A stretch of 64,000 nt of DNA from positions 717,780-781,779 of the forward strand of contig NZ_KE387185.1 of assembly GCF_000430645.1 (NCBI RefSeq). The letters are read 5' to 3'. The stretch's first letter is position 1. Every line of letters starts with the position of its first letter. The notes beneath the pieces were generated by a model. It saw only the letters and a list, made by a program, of their open reading frames with translations, was not told the DNA's origin and did not search any database. Of this stretch, positions 37,005 through 45,412 are shown piece after piece. A program made the translations under genes and the position numbers. This DNA comes from Aquimarina latercula DSM 2041 (GTDB lineage Bacteria; Bacteroidota; Bacteroidia; Flavobacteriales; Flavobacteriaceae).

Positions 37005-39860
37005 TTAAAATGTATATTTAAATTGTAATCCGATATTCACTCCTCTTTTATAACTAGACAGCGCAAATTCATCTATTGGATTGATTTCATTAGTTGCATT
37101 TCTACTAAATGGAATGCCTAAAGTGGTAAGTACATCTTCAGATATTGTAGCGTTTTCTCGAACTCTTTCAATCGTTGGGTTCAACAGGTTTTTAATACTA
37201 AGGTTAATTTCAAAGTTGTCACGTACTTTGTTTTTCCAGACGAAATCTAATGTCGGCACTCCCTTTTCAACTATGTTTCCTAATTGCCCTGCTCCTAATG
37301 CATCGATACGATCAGAAAAATAAGAAAACACAAGGTTTGCTACAGGCTTATAATCTCCAAAAGTTGGCGTATAACTTACATCAGCATTGATCAAAAATGG
37401 TGATGCACCTTGTAGTTGATCAGAATCTCTATTAAAATTGGTATTGAAGGTTCCTGAAACAGTTTTTAAATCTTGTTTTGTAGCCGTATACGTAACATTT
37501 AGACCTGCAGAAAGAAGACTTTCTTCTTCAGTGTTTACTAACAAAGCTTTGCGTGCTTCTAATTCAAGACCAAAAACTTCTGCTTTGTCACCTGTTCTAA
37601 AGAAACGTTGTGTTCCTGTAGCATCATTCGCAGATACTAAGTTTACAGGATCATTAATTTGTTTTGCAAAAGCAGCAATAGAAAATATCTGCCCTCTATT
37701 AAAGAACCATTCGTATTTTAAATCTAGATTGATAATAGAAGAGAATGCAGGATCATTTAATAGGTCTGGATTACCACCGATACGATCAGTTACATTTTCA
37801 TATACAAATGGAGCAACCTCTTTAAATTCTGGATTAGAAACGGTTCTACTCACAGAAAAACGTAAATTTTGATCCTCGTTTAATGCATATTTTACATTTA
37901 AACTAGGTAATAAAAAAGTCTCTGTTGCCTCATTACGTCCAGGATTGTTAAATGCAAGGTTGATTACATCGTATTCAATGCTTTGTTTGAATGATTCTAC
38001 ACGCAATCCAGGAACAAATGTCCATTTTTCTCCGTATTTATAGATTGCATTAGCATATAAGGCGTGTATATCTAAGTTTCCAGTATAAGTGTTTTCTGGA
38101 AGTCCCGGAAGGTTTGTGTTTCCTAATCCGGCTGAAGGATCTAAAGCATTTATCACTACTGTGTTATAGGTAACACCCAGATTATCAATATTAAAAATTG
38201 AATTAAAATCATTAACATCAGTAACTTCTGTTCTCGGTTCAATAATACTTAATCCAAAACGTTGATTATCAAAATCACGTTGTTTTATACGTCCATTGTA
38301 CCCAAAATTAAAGGACAAATTTTCTGATTGCTCGTACGCTACGTTTATACGACCGTTCCATTCTTGGTCTTCGATATTTTGAAAATAACGTTGGTTATCA
38401 AAATCTACGTTACGGAAAAGAACTGGGTTTGTAGTTGGATCATTATCTAATGCCAGGTCAAACTGCTCTAATGCAATACGCTTTCTATCTGGTTGACGAG
38501 CAAGAACACTGTTAAAACCAATTCCGTAATCTACTTTTATTTTTTCATTAATATTACTAACTCCAGATAGTTGATTCACATAAATCATGTCTTGTTCGAA
38601 TTGAACATTTTGAGTAAAAAAACCAAAATCGTCAATATCTGCAATAGTATTTCTGTTAAATCCATTACCGTCGATTCCAAAACGACCTACTTCATCTGTT
38701 GCATCATTAATAAATAAAGAAGTAAACTTTATTCTATGATCTGGATTAATTCGATATACAATATTTGCCATTGCAGTAGTAGTACGGCTATATTCAAAGC
38801 TTTCAGCATCTCTAAATATTTGATTCTCTGCGGCAGTTACATTTGCCGCTTGTCCTCTTGCGTATTCATAACTACTTCCAAAAGAAGCGGTTCCAAAGAT
38901 GCTTAGTTTTGATTCCTCACCAATTTCCCAGGATTTTCCTGCAGTTATGGATCCAGAAAGTCCAACCGGTCCTTCTGATGAAACTGGATCAATACCGTGA
39001 GATAGTACAACAGCAAATGGATCATTTTTATATCTATTGTAAAATCCAAAGAATCCCGTTCCTTCACTCTTAACGAACTTTTCTCCGATTGCAGCTGTGT
39101 TTATTGTATTACCTAGATCTACATTAATATATGCTTTTCCGACATGTTCTTTGGCAATAATATCTACATTACCTGCTGCAAAATCACCATAAAAATTAGC
39201 AGCATATGTTTTGCTTACACCGATATTTTGAATAACATCAGAAGAGAAAAGCCCAAGATCTATATTTTTCTTATCTACATTATTTGCTGGTAATGATAAA
39301 CCATTAAATGTTGTGTTCAGGTATCTGTCTCCGAGACCTCTAACATAAACATTACCTCCACCTTCTTGTTTTGAGATTCCAGAAATTTTGGTAACAGCTC
39401 CAGCAGCGTTACTCACACCTTTGTTCGAAAGTTCCTGAGCTCCAATACTTTGTTTCTGAACTACGGCACCTTTTTGATCTAAAAGAAGTGCTTGCACACT
39501 TTCTTTTTTTCTACTAGTTGTCTTAATAACAACTTCATCTAAGGCTGCTGCACTAGCACCAATGGATGCGTTTACAGTAGTAGTTTCATTTGGTTTTACG
39601 ATAACTTCTTTTTCAAGTGTTTCGTATCCAACAAAACTAAATTCTACAACGTATGTTCCAGGTTCTAAATTTTCGATAGTGTATAGACCATCAAAATCTG
39701 TAGTAGTACCTTTACTAGTTCCTTTGATTAAAACATTAGCAAAGGGTAATGGTTGACTGTTTGCTTCTTTATCAAGCAAAGTACCGGCTATAGAGCCAGT
39801 TTCCTGCGCACTAACTATTCCAACAACGAATAGTGCACAGAGAATAACAATATTTCTCAT
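37005..39860 (-). CDS. TonB-dependent receptor (pair 2)
   Basis: A 951-residue receptor paralogous to that at 31934-34783. Signal peptide (1-18), regulatory domain beginning GSIAGTLLDKEANSQPL, plug with GNVYVRGLGDRYLNTTFNG, and a beta-barrel ending with Phe (FKYTF). It is followed by the single-block lipoprotein. Upstream, six units of an 11-bp-phased TAAC-type array read in the gene's own direction (39957 to 39892), the most extended such array in the window, suggesting direct control by the nearby PhoB-like regulator. The ligand is unknown. Confidence 0.93.
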   Translation of the reverse strand: MRNIVILCALFVVGIVSAQETGSIAGTLLDKEANSQPLPFANVLIKGTSKGTTTDFDGLYTIENLEPGTYVVEFSFVGYETLEKEVIVKPNETTTVNASIGASAAALDEVVIKTTSRKKESVQALLLDQKGAVVQKQSIGAQELSNKGVSNAAGAVTKISGISKQEGGGNVYVRGLGDRYLNTTFNGLSLPANNVDKKNIDLGLFSSDVIQNIGVSKTYAANFYGDFAAGNVDIIAKEHVGKAYINVDLGNTINTAAIGEKFVKSEGTGFFGFYNRYKNDPFAVVLSHGIDPVSSEGPVGLSGSITAGKSWEIGEESKLSIFGTASFGSSYEYARGQAANVTAAENQIFRDAESFEYSRTTTAMANIVYRINPDHRIKFTSLFINDATDEVGRFGIDGNGFNRNTIADIDDFGFFTQNVQFEQDMIYVNQLSGVSNINEKIKVDYGIGFNSVLARQPDRKRIALEQFDLALDNDPTTNPVLFRNVDFDNQRYFQNIEDQEWNGRINVAYEQSENLSFNFGYNGRIKQRDFDNQRFGLSIIEPRTEVTDVNDFNSIFNIDNLGVTYNTVVINALDPSAGLGNTNLPGLPENTYTGNLDIHALYANAIYKYGEKWTFVPGLRVESFKQSIEYDVINLAFNNPGRNEATETFLLPSLNVKYALNEDQNLRFSVSRTVSNPEFKEVAPFVYENVTDRIGGNPDLLNDPAFSSIINLDLKYEWFFNRGQIFSIAAFAKQINDPVNLVSANDATGTQRFFRTGDKAEVFGLELEARKALLVNTEEESLLSAGLNVTYTATKQDLKTVSGTFNTNFNRDSDQLQGASPFLINADVSYTPTFGDYKPVANLVFSYFSDRIDALGAGQLGNIVEKGVPTLDFVWKNKVRDNFEINLSIKNLLNPTIERVRENATISEDVLTTLGIPFSRNATNEINPIDEFALSSYKRGVNIGLQFKYTF

Positions 39861-39891
39861 AACGTGTTCTAAATTCGGTGCAAATAACGTT

Positions 39892-39957
39892 AGCTATTGT
39901 TACCTGTGCGTTACTTGGAAATTAAATAAGAGTAATTATAGTGTTATGTAATTGTTA
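39892..39957 (-). promoter_or_regulatory. Six-unit 11-bp-phased TAAC array (candidate Pho box) before receptor pair 2
   Basis: On the minus strand, consecutive 11-base units start TAACAA, TAACAC, TTACTC, TAATTT, TAACGC and TAACAA. The array lies 32 bases before the receptor's ATG. A weaker two-unit stretch (TAACAA, TAAACA) is at 40050-40071. Confidence 0.6.
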
Positions 39958-40184
39958 CCTAAAAAGGATTAATAAGATTATTGTGATTAGTTTTTAGGAA
40001 AATGATTTTTGTATAAAGTGTTAATTTATAAGGTGTTTAGAGGTGATTTGTTTTTGTTTACCTAATTGTTAAGAAGCGTGCTATTTGTAGTTTATGTAAA
40101 TTTATTTTTAAAAAATGAATTTTGAATTCTGTCTATAAACTTCGAAAAGGAAATGTTTTTTTTAGTTTTATTGAGATGTGTATA

Positions 40185-40217
40185 ATAAAAAAACGCCCAG
40201 AATTTCTGAGCGTTTCA
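40185..40217 (-). terminator. Terminator of the MORN-repeat gene
   Basis: AAACGCCCAG and CTGAGCGTTT form a stem with one mismatch, followed on the minus strand by a run of seven T. Confidence 0.75.
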
Positions 40218-40242
40218 TATTAATTATATTGGCAAATTTTAA

Positions 40243-40602
40243 TTATTGTTCGTAATTAACAACAACGTCGCTTTTGTTAGACCAAGTTGTTACAGAAGCG
40301 ATAGAGTTATCTGAATAATTTACTTCTGATAGTTTTTCACCTTTCCAAAAGAACCATTTTCCAGTTTTCACTCCATTATTATATTGTCCCATAGCGATTT
40401 TCTTTCCAGATACATCGTATGACTTCCATTCTCCGTGTAACTTTCCTTCTTTATTGTAAAATCCTTGTTGACGGATTTCACCATTGTCATAAAAGTAAGT
40501 TCCTTTTATTGAGTTTCCTTCTTTTTCGAAAGTAGGTTTCGCATCTTGAGCCATCATCACTCCAGAAAAAAGGATCGCAAATGTTAATAATAAATTCTTC
40601 AT
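40243..40602 (-). CDS. Secreted MORN-repeat (YwqK-type) protein
   Basis: A 119-residue protein with a signal peptide (1-18, MMAQ at the end) and three to four MORN_2-like units (IKGTYFYDNGEIRQQGFY, KLHGEWKSYDVSGKK, VKTGKWFFWKGEKLSE). Databases often label such proteins antitoxins, which nothing here supports. It has its own -7 box and sits between receptor pair 2 and the divergent PiT gene. A five-unit phased array lies directly upstream of its promoter, so it is probably part of the same phosphate response. Confidence 0.85.
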   Translation of the reverse strand: MKNLLLTFAILFSGVMMAQDAKPTFEKEGNSIKGTYFYDNGEIRQQGFYNKEGKLHGEWKSYDVSGKKIAMGQYNNGVKTGKWFFWKGEKLSEVNYSDNSIASVTTWSNKSDVVVNYEQ

Positions 40603-40642
40603 AATATATTTTTTAATTGGGGGATTCTTAATGATTACATTA

Positions 40643-40650
40643 CAAATATA
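40643..40650 (-). promoter_or_regulatory. -7 promoter box of the MORN-repeat gene
   Basis: On the minus strand TATATTTG exactly matches TAnnTTTG, 40 bases before the ATG. The candidate Pho array abuts it on the upstream side, replacing the usual -33 region. Confidence 0.65.
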
Positions 40651-40703
40651 ACACTAATTTTACTTTTAAGCAACATTTGCATAACATTAAGTTAACATTA
40701 AAT
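40649..40703 (+). promoter_or_regulatory. Five-unit 11-bp-phased TAACAT array (candidate Pho box)
   Basis: Plus-strand units start TAACAC, TTACTT, CAACAT, TAACAT and TAACAT at 40649, 40660, 40671, 40682 and 40693. Read in the direction of the MORN-repeat gene the repeat is ATGTTA, close to the TGTCA of E. coli Pho boxes, which have the same 11-bp period. Confidence 0.65.
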
Positions 40704-41050
40704 CCATAAGTATTTGAAAAATAGCAAATTACAATGTAAACAATATTATATTTGTCAATATTCGAAGTTGTAAATTGAAAAAAATGAGTGGTTTAATTAA
40801 GTTATATGTATTGGGGATATATAAAGTTAAACTTCGATAAGGTCAATTTTTTGAAGTGTTGATTTCTATAAAGGTTTCTCAAAACTAGTATATAATAAGG
40901 CCTGAAAAAACATTGCTTTAAAACTGATTAAAGTTTTTAGTAAGAAGGTGTTTTTTAAAAGTTGATTTGCATAAATGATATTCGTCTTGAGATGATTATG
41001 ATTTTAATCATAATCAGGATGCACATCATTTTTAGAATAGAGAAAAAAGA

Positions 41051-41094
41051 TAACATTTCAATAACATACGACTAGATTATTAGTAACATTTTTG
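41051..41094 (+). promoter_or_regulatory. Four-unit 11-bp-phased TAACAT array (candidate Pho box) before pit
   Basis: Units TAACATTTCAA, TAACATACGAC, TAGATTATTAG (degenerate) and TAACATTTTTG. The end of the last unit, CATTTTTG, is one mismatch from a -7 box and lies 25 bases before the pit ATG. Confidence 0.6.
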
Positions 41095-41119
41095 TGGTTT
41101 ATAAGATTGTAAGAAAAAT

Positions 41120-43507
41120 ATGAACGACATTTATATTTTAATGATTGTTGCGCTAGCTATTTTAGCTATCGCTGATTTAGTGGTTGGGGTTAGTAACGAT
41201 GCGGTTAATTTTTTAAATTCTGCGATAGGATCTAAGGCGATTTCTTTTAGAACTATTATGATTGTTGCTAGTATAGGAATAGCTGCAGGAGCAATATTTT
41301 CCAGTGGATTAATGGAGGTTGCTCGTAAAGGTATTTTTGTTCCTGGCGAGTTTTATTTTGATGAGATCATGATCATTTTTATGGCGGTTATGATTACCGA
41401 TATCTTGCTATTGGATTTTTTCAATACTTTAGGTATGCCAACATCAACAACGGTTTCTATAGTATTTGAATTGTTAGGAGCTGCAGTTTGTGTAGCTTTG
41501 ATTAAGATTGCTGCGGATGCCGATCTATCCTTCGGAGATTTAGGGGATTATATCAATACTAAAAAAGCAGGTGAAATTATTGCAGGGATTTTACTCTCAG
41601 TAGTGGTTGCATTTTCTATAGGAGCAATTGTTCAATATGTGTCCCGATTATTATTGTCTTTTAATTTTGCTAAAAAAGCAAAATGGGTAGGAGCATTGTT
41701 TGGAGGAATTGCATTAACGGCAATACTTTATTTTATTTTTATTAAAGGTATTAAAGGTACCAATTACGCTAAATTAGTAGTTGATACATTTTCTAATGAC
41801 ACCAAACTAGGGTTTTTAGAATGGGCTAACTTGTATTTTGAAAGTTCTTATGAGACGGTTAAGGAGTTAGCAAAAGCAAAGAAAGACTTGTTTCTCATAA
41901 ATGCAGAAACTGGAACGATATCTACAACACTTAGAGGTTTTTTAGAAACTAATGTTTTGTCTATAGTAGTAGCTGGATTTGGATTATTATCCTTGATCTC
42001 TTATGTGTTTATGAGCTTTTTAAAAGTGAATATATATAAGTTGATTATAATAGTAGGAACTTTTGCGTTAGCGCTTGCTTTTGCAGGTAATGACTTGGTT
42101 AACTTTATAGGTGTTCCAATAGCTGCTTGGGAAGGGTATCAAATGTGGAGTTCCTCTGGAGTTCCAGCTACTGAGTTTTTGATGTCTTCATTAAGCGGTA
42201 AAGCAGAAACACCAACCTTACTTTTATTAGGAGCAGGACTTATTATGGTTTTAACACTTTGGTTTTCTTCGAAAGCAAAAAATGTTGTGAAGACTTCGAT
42301 TGATTTATCGCGTCAAGGAGAAGGAGATGAGAAATTTAGTCCTAATTTTCTTTCAAGAGGTGTGGTTAGAGGAACGGTTTTTATTTCTGAAGTTATATCA
42401 TCAATTACACCTGCTTCATTTAAGAAGTTTTCGGATAAACAGTTTGAACAAGTAGCGGCTCCTGTAGTTGCTAGAAAAGAAGATCTTCCGGCATTTGATA
42501 TGGTAAGAGCTGCTGTAAATCTTATGGTCGCAGGAGTACTGATTTCTATAGCAACTTCTATGAAACTACCGCTGTCCACAACCTATGTAACATTTATGGT
42601 GGCAATGGGTACCTCATTAGCAGATAGAGCTTGGGGAACTGAAAGTGCCGTGTATCGTGTAGCAGGAGTGTTAAATGTAATTGGAGGTTGGTTTTTTACA
42701 GCAATCAGTGCATTTTTGGCAGCTGCATTAATAGCATTTTTGATCAACTTTAATCAGCCGATTATGACCGGTATTTTATTGTTGGTAGCAATTATACTTT
42801 TGGTAAGAAATACTATTAGATATCGCAATAAAACCAGAGCAGATAAAGCAGAAGATAGTCTTAAGAAATCAGAGAGTAGTTCTATCCAAGGAGTGATTGA
42901 AGAAAGTGCTGGTAATATTAAATCTTTTGTAAATAGAGGGAATAAAATTTATAGTAGTACCGTAGATAGTTTGGCAAAATATGATCTTGCATCTCTTAAA
43001 AAGAGTAGAAAAGGAATTGCTAAATTAGAAACTGAGGTCGAAGAATTAAGAGATAGTATTTTCTATTTTATTAAAAACCTTGATGAATCAAGTGTAGGAG
43101 CTAGTAGCTTTTATATTTCGATTCTAGGACATTTAGAGGACATCACTCAGTCTTTAGATTATATTTCTAAAAACAGTCATAAGCACGTGAATAATAATCA
43201 CAAAAAACTACGATTTAACCAAATCAAGGATCTTAAAGAAATCGAGGATCAATTACAAGAGTTTTTTGTTAGTATCAAGAATATTTTCGATAGTAGAGAA
43301 TTTAATGGTCTGAATAGTATTATTGAAGAAAAACAAGGATTGTTTACATTAGTAAATGATAAAATTAACAAACAAGTAGAACGAACAAGAACAGAAGAAA
43401 GTAGTCCTAAAAATACAACGCTCTATTTTGGACTTCTTATGGAGACGAAAGATCTTATAACGGCTACTATGAATTTGCTAACTACTTATAGAGATCATCA
43501 AGATTAA
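41120..43507 (+). CDS. pit: PiT-type inorganic phosphate transporter with C-terminal PhoU-like domain
   Basis: A 795-residue protein. Two PiT signature halves occur: GVSNDAVNFLNSAIGS near residue 23, and a second repeat around FAGNDLVNFIGVPIAAW (about 317). About twelve membrane helices fill residues 1-575. The last 200 residues are soluble and helical (about 600-790, LAKYDLASLKKSRKGIAKLE, LGHLEDITQSLDYISK), resembling PhoU. PiT proteins import phosphate with H+ or Na+; a fused PhoU-like tail may gate it or signal to PhoR. The phoB/phoR genes follow directly, and a phased array precedes it. Confidence 0.9.
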   Translation: MNDIYILMIVALAILAIADLVVGVSNDAVNFLNSAIGSKAISFRTIMIVASIGIAAGAIFSSGLMEVARKGIFVPGEFYFDEIMIIFMAVMITDILLLDFFNTLGMPTSTTVSIVFELLGAAVCVALIKIAADADLSFGDLGDYINTKKAGEIIAGILLSVVVAFSIGAIVQYVSRLLLSFNFAKKAKWVGALFGGIALTAILYFIFIKGIKGTNYAKLVVDTFSNDTKLGFLEWANLYFESSYETVKELAKAKKDLFLINAETGTISTTLRGFLETNVLSIVVAGFGLLSLISYVFMSFLKVNIYKLIIIVGTFALALAFAGNDLVNFIGVPIAAWEGYQMWSSSGVPATEFLMSSLSGKAETPTLLLLGAGLIMVLTLWFSSKAKNVVKTSIDLSRQGEGDEKFSPNFLSRGVVRGTVFISEVISSITPASFKKFSDKQFEQVAAPVVARKEDLPAFDMVRAAVNLMVAGVLISIATSMKLPLSTTYVTFMVAMGTSLADRAWGTESAVYRVAGVLNVIGGWFFTAISAFLAAALIAFLINFNQPIMTGILLLVAIILLVRNTIRYRNKTRADKAEDSLKKSESSSIQGVIEESAGNIKSFVNRGNKIYSSTVDSLAKYDLASLKKSRKGIAKLETEVEELRDSIFYFIKNLDESSVGASSFYISILGHLEDITQSLDYISKNSHKHVNNNHKKLRFNQIKDLKEIEDQLQEFFVSIKNIFDSREFNGLNSIIEEKQGLFTLVNDKINKQVERTRTEESSPKNTTLYFGLLMETKDLITATMNLLTTYRDHQD

Positions 43508-43521
43508 TTATTGAATCAATT

Positions 43522-43565
43522 TTATTAAGTTAACTTAATGTTATGCTTATGAAATTTTTACGTTA
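43522..43565 (-). promoter_or_regulatory. Four-unit 11-bp-phased TAAC array (candidate Pho box) before phoB
   Basis: Minus-strand units start TAACGT, TTTCAT (degenerate), TAACAT and TAACTT. In the direction of phoB these read GTTA/TGTTA every 11 bases. The array is 85 bases before the phoB ATG, suggesting autoregulation. Confidence 0.55.
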
Positions 43566-43649
43566 GTTTATTGTTTCCTGGATAAATGTTTATCAATACT
43601 TCATTTTAACCTTAGTATATTTACGATAGTGAAGTAATTCAATAAGAAA

Positions 43650-44333
43650 ATGAATAAAAAAGATATTACAATTTTACTAGTAGATGATGAGCCGGATATT
43701 TTAGAAATAGTTGGCTATAACTTAACTGCCGAAGGCTATAACGTCTTAACGGCAGAAAATGGTAATGAAGCTGTTAAAATTGCTAAGAAGAAAAAACCGC
43801 ATTTGATCATCTTAGATGTGATGATGCCAGAAATGGATGGTATAGAGGCTTGCGAGCAGATTCGTAAAATACCAGATTTACAAAATACAATTATTACTTT
43901 TCTAACAGCTCGTGGAGAAGATTACTCTCAAGTGGCAGGATTTGATGCCGGGGCAGATGATTATATAACCAAACCTATTAGGCCAAAAGTATTGGTTAGT
44001 AAGGTAAAAGCATTATTGCGTAGATTAAAAGAAGATGACTCTAATGATAATGTTGTTAAGATAGGAAATCTTGTTATTAATAGAGATGAGTATAAAATTG
44101 TAAAGGATAAAAAAGAAATAATATTACCAAGAAAAGAGTTTGAATTACTATCTTTATTAGCCTCTAAACCGGGTAAAGTCTTTAAAAGAGAAGATATACT
44201 TGATAAGGTTTGGGGTAACGAGGTAATTGTAGGCGGACGTACTATTGATGTTCATATCCGAAAATTGAGAGAAAAATTAGGAGATGAAAGTTTTAAAACA
44301 ATAAAAGGAGTCGGCTATAAGTTTGTAGTATAA
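43650..44333 (+). CDS. phoB: PhoB-type response regulator
   Basis: A 227-residue OmpR/PhoB-family regulator. The receiver domain (1-120) has acidic residues VDDEPD, phosphoacceptor Asp56 (LIILDVMMPEMDG), Thr86 and Lys108. A C-terminal winged helix (about 130-227) has the recognition helix region GRTIDVHIRKLREKLG and KGVGYKFVV. Its stop overlaps the kinase start (TAATG). Its position next to pit and the phased arrays nearby support a PhoB role. Other OmpR-type duties cannot be excluded from sequence alone. Confidence 0.9.
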   Translation: MNKKDITILLVDDEPDILEIVGYNLTAEGYNVLTAENGNEAVKIAKKKKPHLIILDVMMPEMDGIEACEQIRKIPDLQNTIITFLTARGEDYSQVAGFDAGADDYITKPIRPKVLVSKVKALLRRLKEDDSNDNVVKIGNLVINRDEYKIVKDKKEIILPRKEFELLSLLASKPGKVFKREDILDKVWGNEVIVGGRTIDVHIRKLREKLGDESFKTIKGVGYKFVV

Positions 44334-45412
44334 TGGCAGAAAATTTTAAGAGATCGTACAGGTTTGCATACCTGTCATCTTTGTACATAACGTTATTATT
44401 AACGCTCTTAGTGAGCGTTTTTTTATATACCCAAAATCAATTTAATTTACTATTTATAGCAGGTTTTATTTTACTGTGTTATGGGATATGTTTTCTTATT
44501 ATACAATATCGTGTTCAGAAATTTATTTATCGAAGGGTACGAAAGATATACGATGATATTGAAATGTTGGATATGGATACTTTAGGCGAAAGTCCAGTTA
44601 CGACGGATATGAAAACGTTAATTAAGGAAGTCGAAAAATTTGCTCAAAAACGAAAAACAGAAATAGAAAGCCTAAAGGTTAGAGAAGATTATCGTAAAGA
44701 GTTTATGGGTAATGTTTCTCATGAGCTTAAAACTCCATTATTTACAGTGCAAGGATATATTCTAACACTGATTGATGGAGCGATGAATGATCCTGCGATT
44801 CTGGATAAATACTTAAACCGTGCTAATAAAGGAGTAGAACGACTTATCTATATCGTCAAAGATTTGGATATGATCACCAAATTAGAAGTGGGAGATTTAA
44901 ATCTTAACTATACTAATTTTGATATTATAGAATTGGTGCAAAGTGTTTTTGATCTATTCGAAATGAAGGCATCAAAAAAGAACATTGCTTTGACGTTTGA
45001 TATGAATTATCAAGATCCAATAATTGTTCATGCAGATAAGGAAAGAATCCAACAGGTACTGTCCAATCTGATCGTTAATTCTATTAAGTATGGGAAAGAA
45101 GATGGTACAACAGAAGTAAGTATAGAAAATCTAATTAAAAATAAAGTAATCGTTAGAGTAACTGATAATGGCGAAGGTATTGCCCAAGCCCATATACCAA
45201 GATTATTCGAACGTTTTTATCGAGTGGATAAAAGTGGTTCCCGTAAAGAAGGAGGTTCTGGACTTGGCCTAGCTATTGTAAAACATATTATCGAAGCACA
45301 TCATGAACGCATTTATGTAGAAAGTGATTATCGAATAGGAAGTGAATTTTCATTTACTTTGGAAAAAGTGAAAAAGTTCCCTGTAGTCGATGTCGGTGCT
45401 AAAACTACTTAA
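44333..45412 (+). CDS. phoR: PhoR-type sensor histidine kinase
   Basis: A 359-residue kinase. Two adjacent membrane helices (about 14-32 and 38-58) are joined by a very short loop, so there is almost no periplasmic sensor domain, as in PhoR proteins that sense through the transporter and PhoU. A HAMP-like/coiled-coil linker follows, then HisKA with His130 (FMGNVSHELKTPL) and HATPase_c (NLIVNSIKYGKE, VTDNGEGI, GSGLGLAIVKHI). It overlaps phoB by 1 base. Its last 63 bases overlap the convergent glycosyltransferase gene. Confidence 0.9.
   Translation: MAENFKRSYRFAYLSSLYITLLLTLLVSVFLYTQNQFNLLFIAGFILLCYGICFLIIQYRVQKFIYRRVRKIYDDIEMLDMDTLGESPVTTDMKTLIKEVEKFAQKRKTEIESLKVREDYRKEFMGNVSHELKTPLFTVQGYILTLIDGAMNDPAILDKYLNRANKGVERLIYIVKDLDMITKLEVGDLNLNYTNFDIIELVQSVFDLFEMKASKKNIALTFDMNYQDPIIVHADKERIQQVLSNLIVNSIKYGKEDGTTEVSIENLIKNKVIVRVTDNGEGIAQAHIPRLFERFYRVDKSGSRKEGGSGLGLAIVKHIIEAHHERIYVESDYRIGSEFSFTLEKVKKFPVVDVGAKTT

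Noticed and set aside
35425..40045. Short repeat GTGATTTGTTTT found in both receptor upstream regions
   Set aside because: Only 12-14 bases, T-rich and with no fixed position relative to a promoter; not distinguishable from chance by eye.
40243..40602. Antitoxin label for the MORN-repeat protein
   Set aside because: No toxin gene is adjacent, a signal peptide is present, and the context is phosphate regulation.
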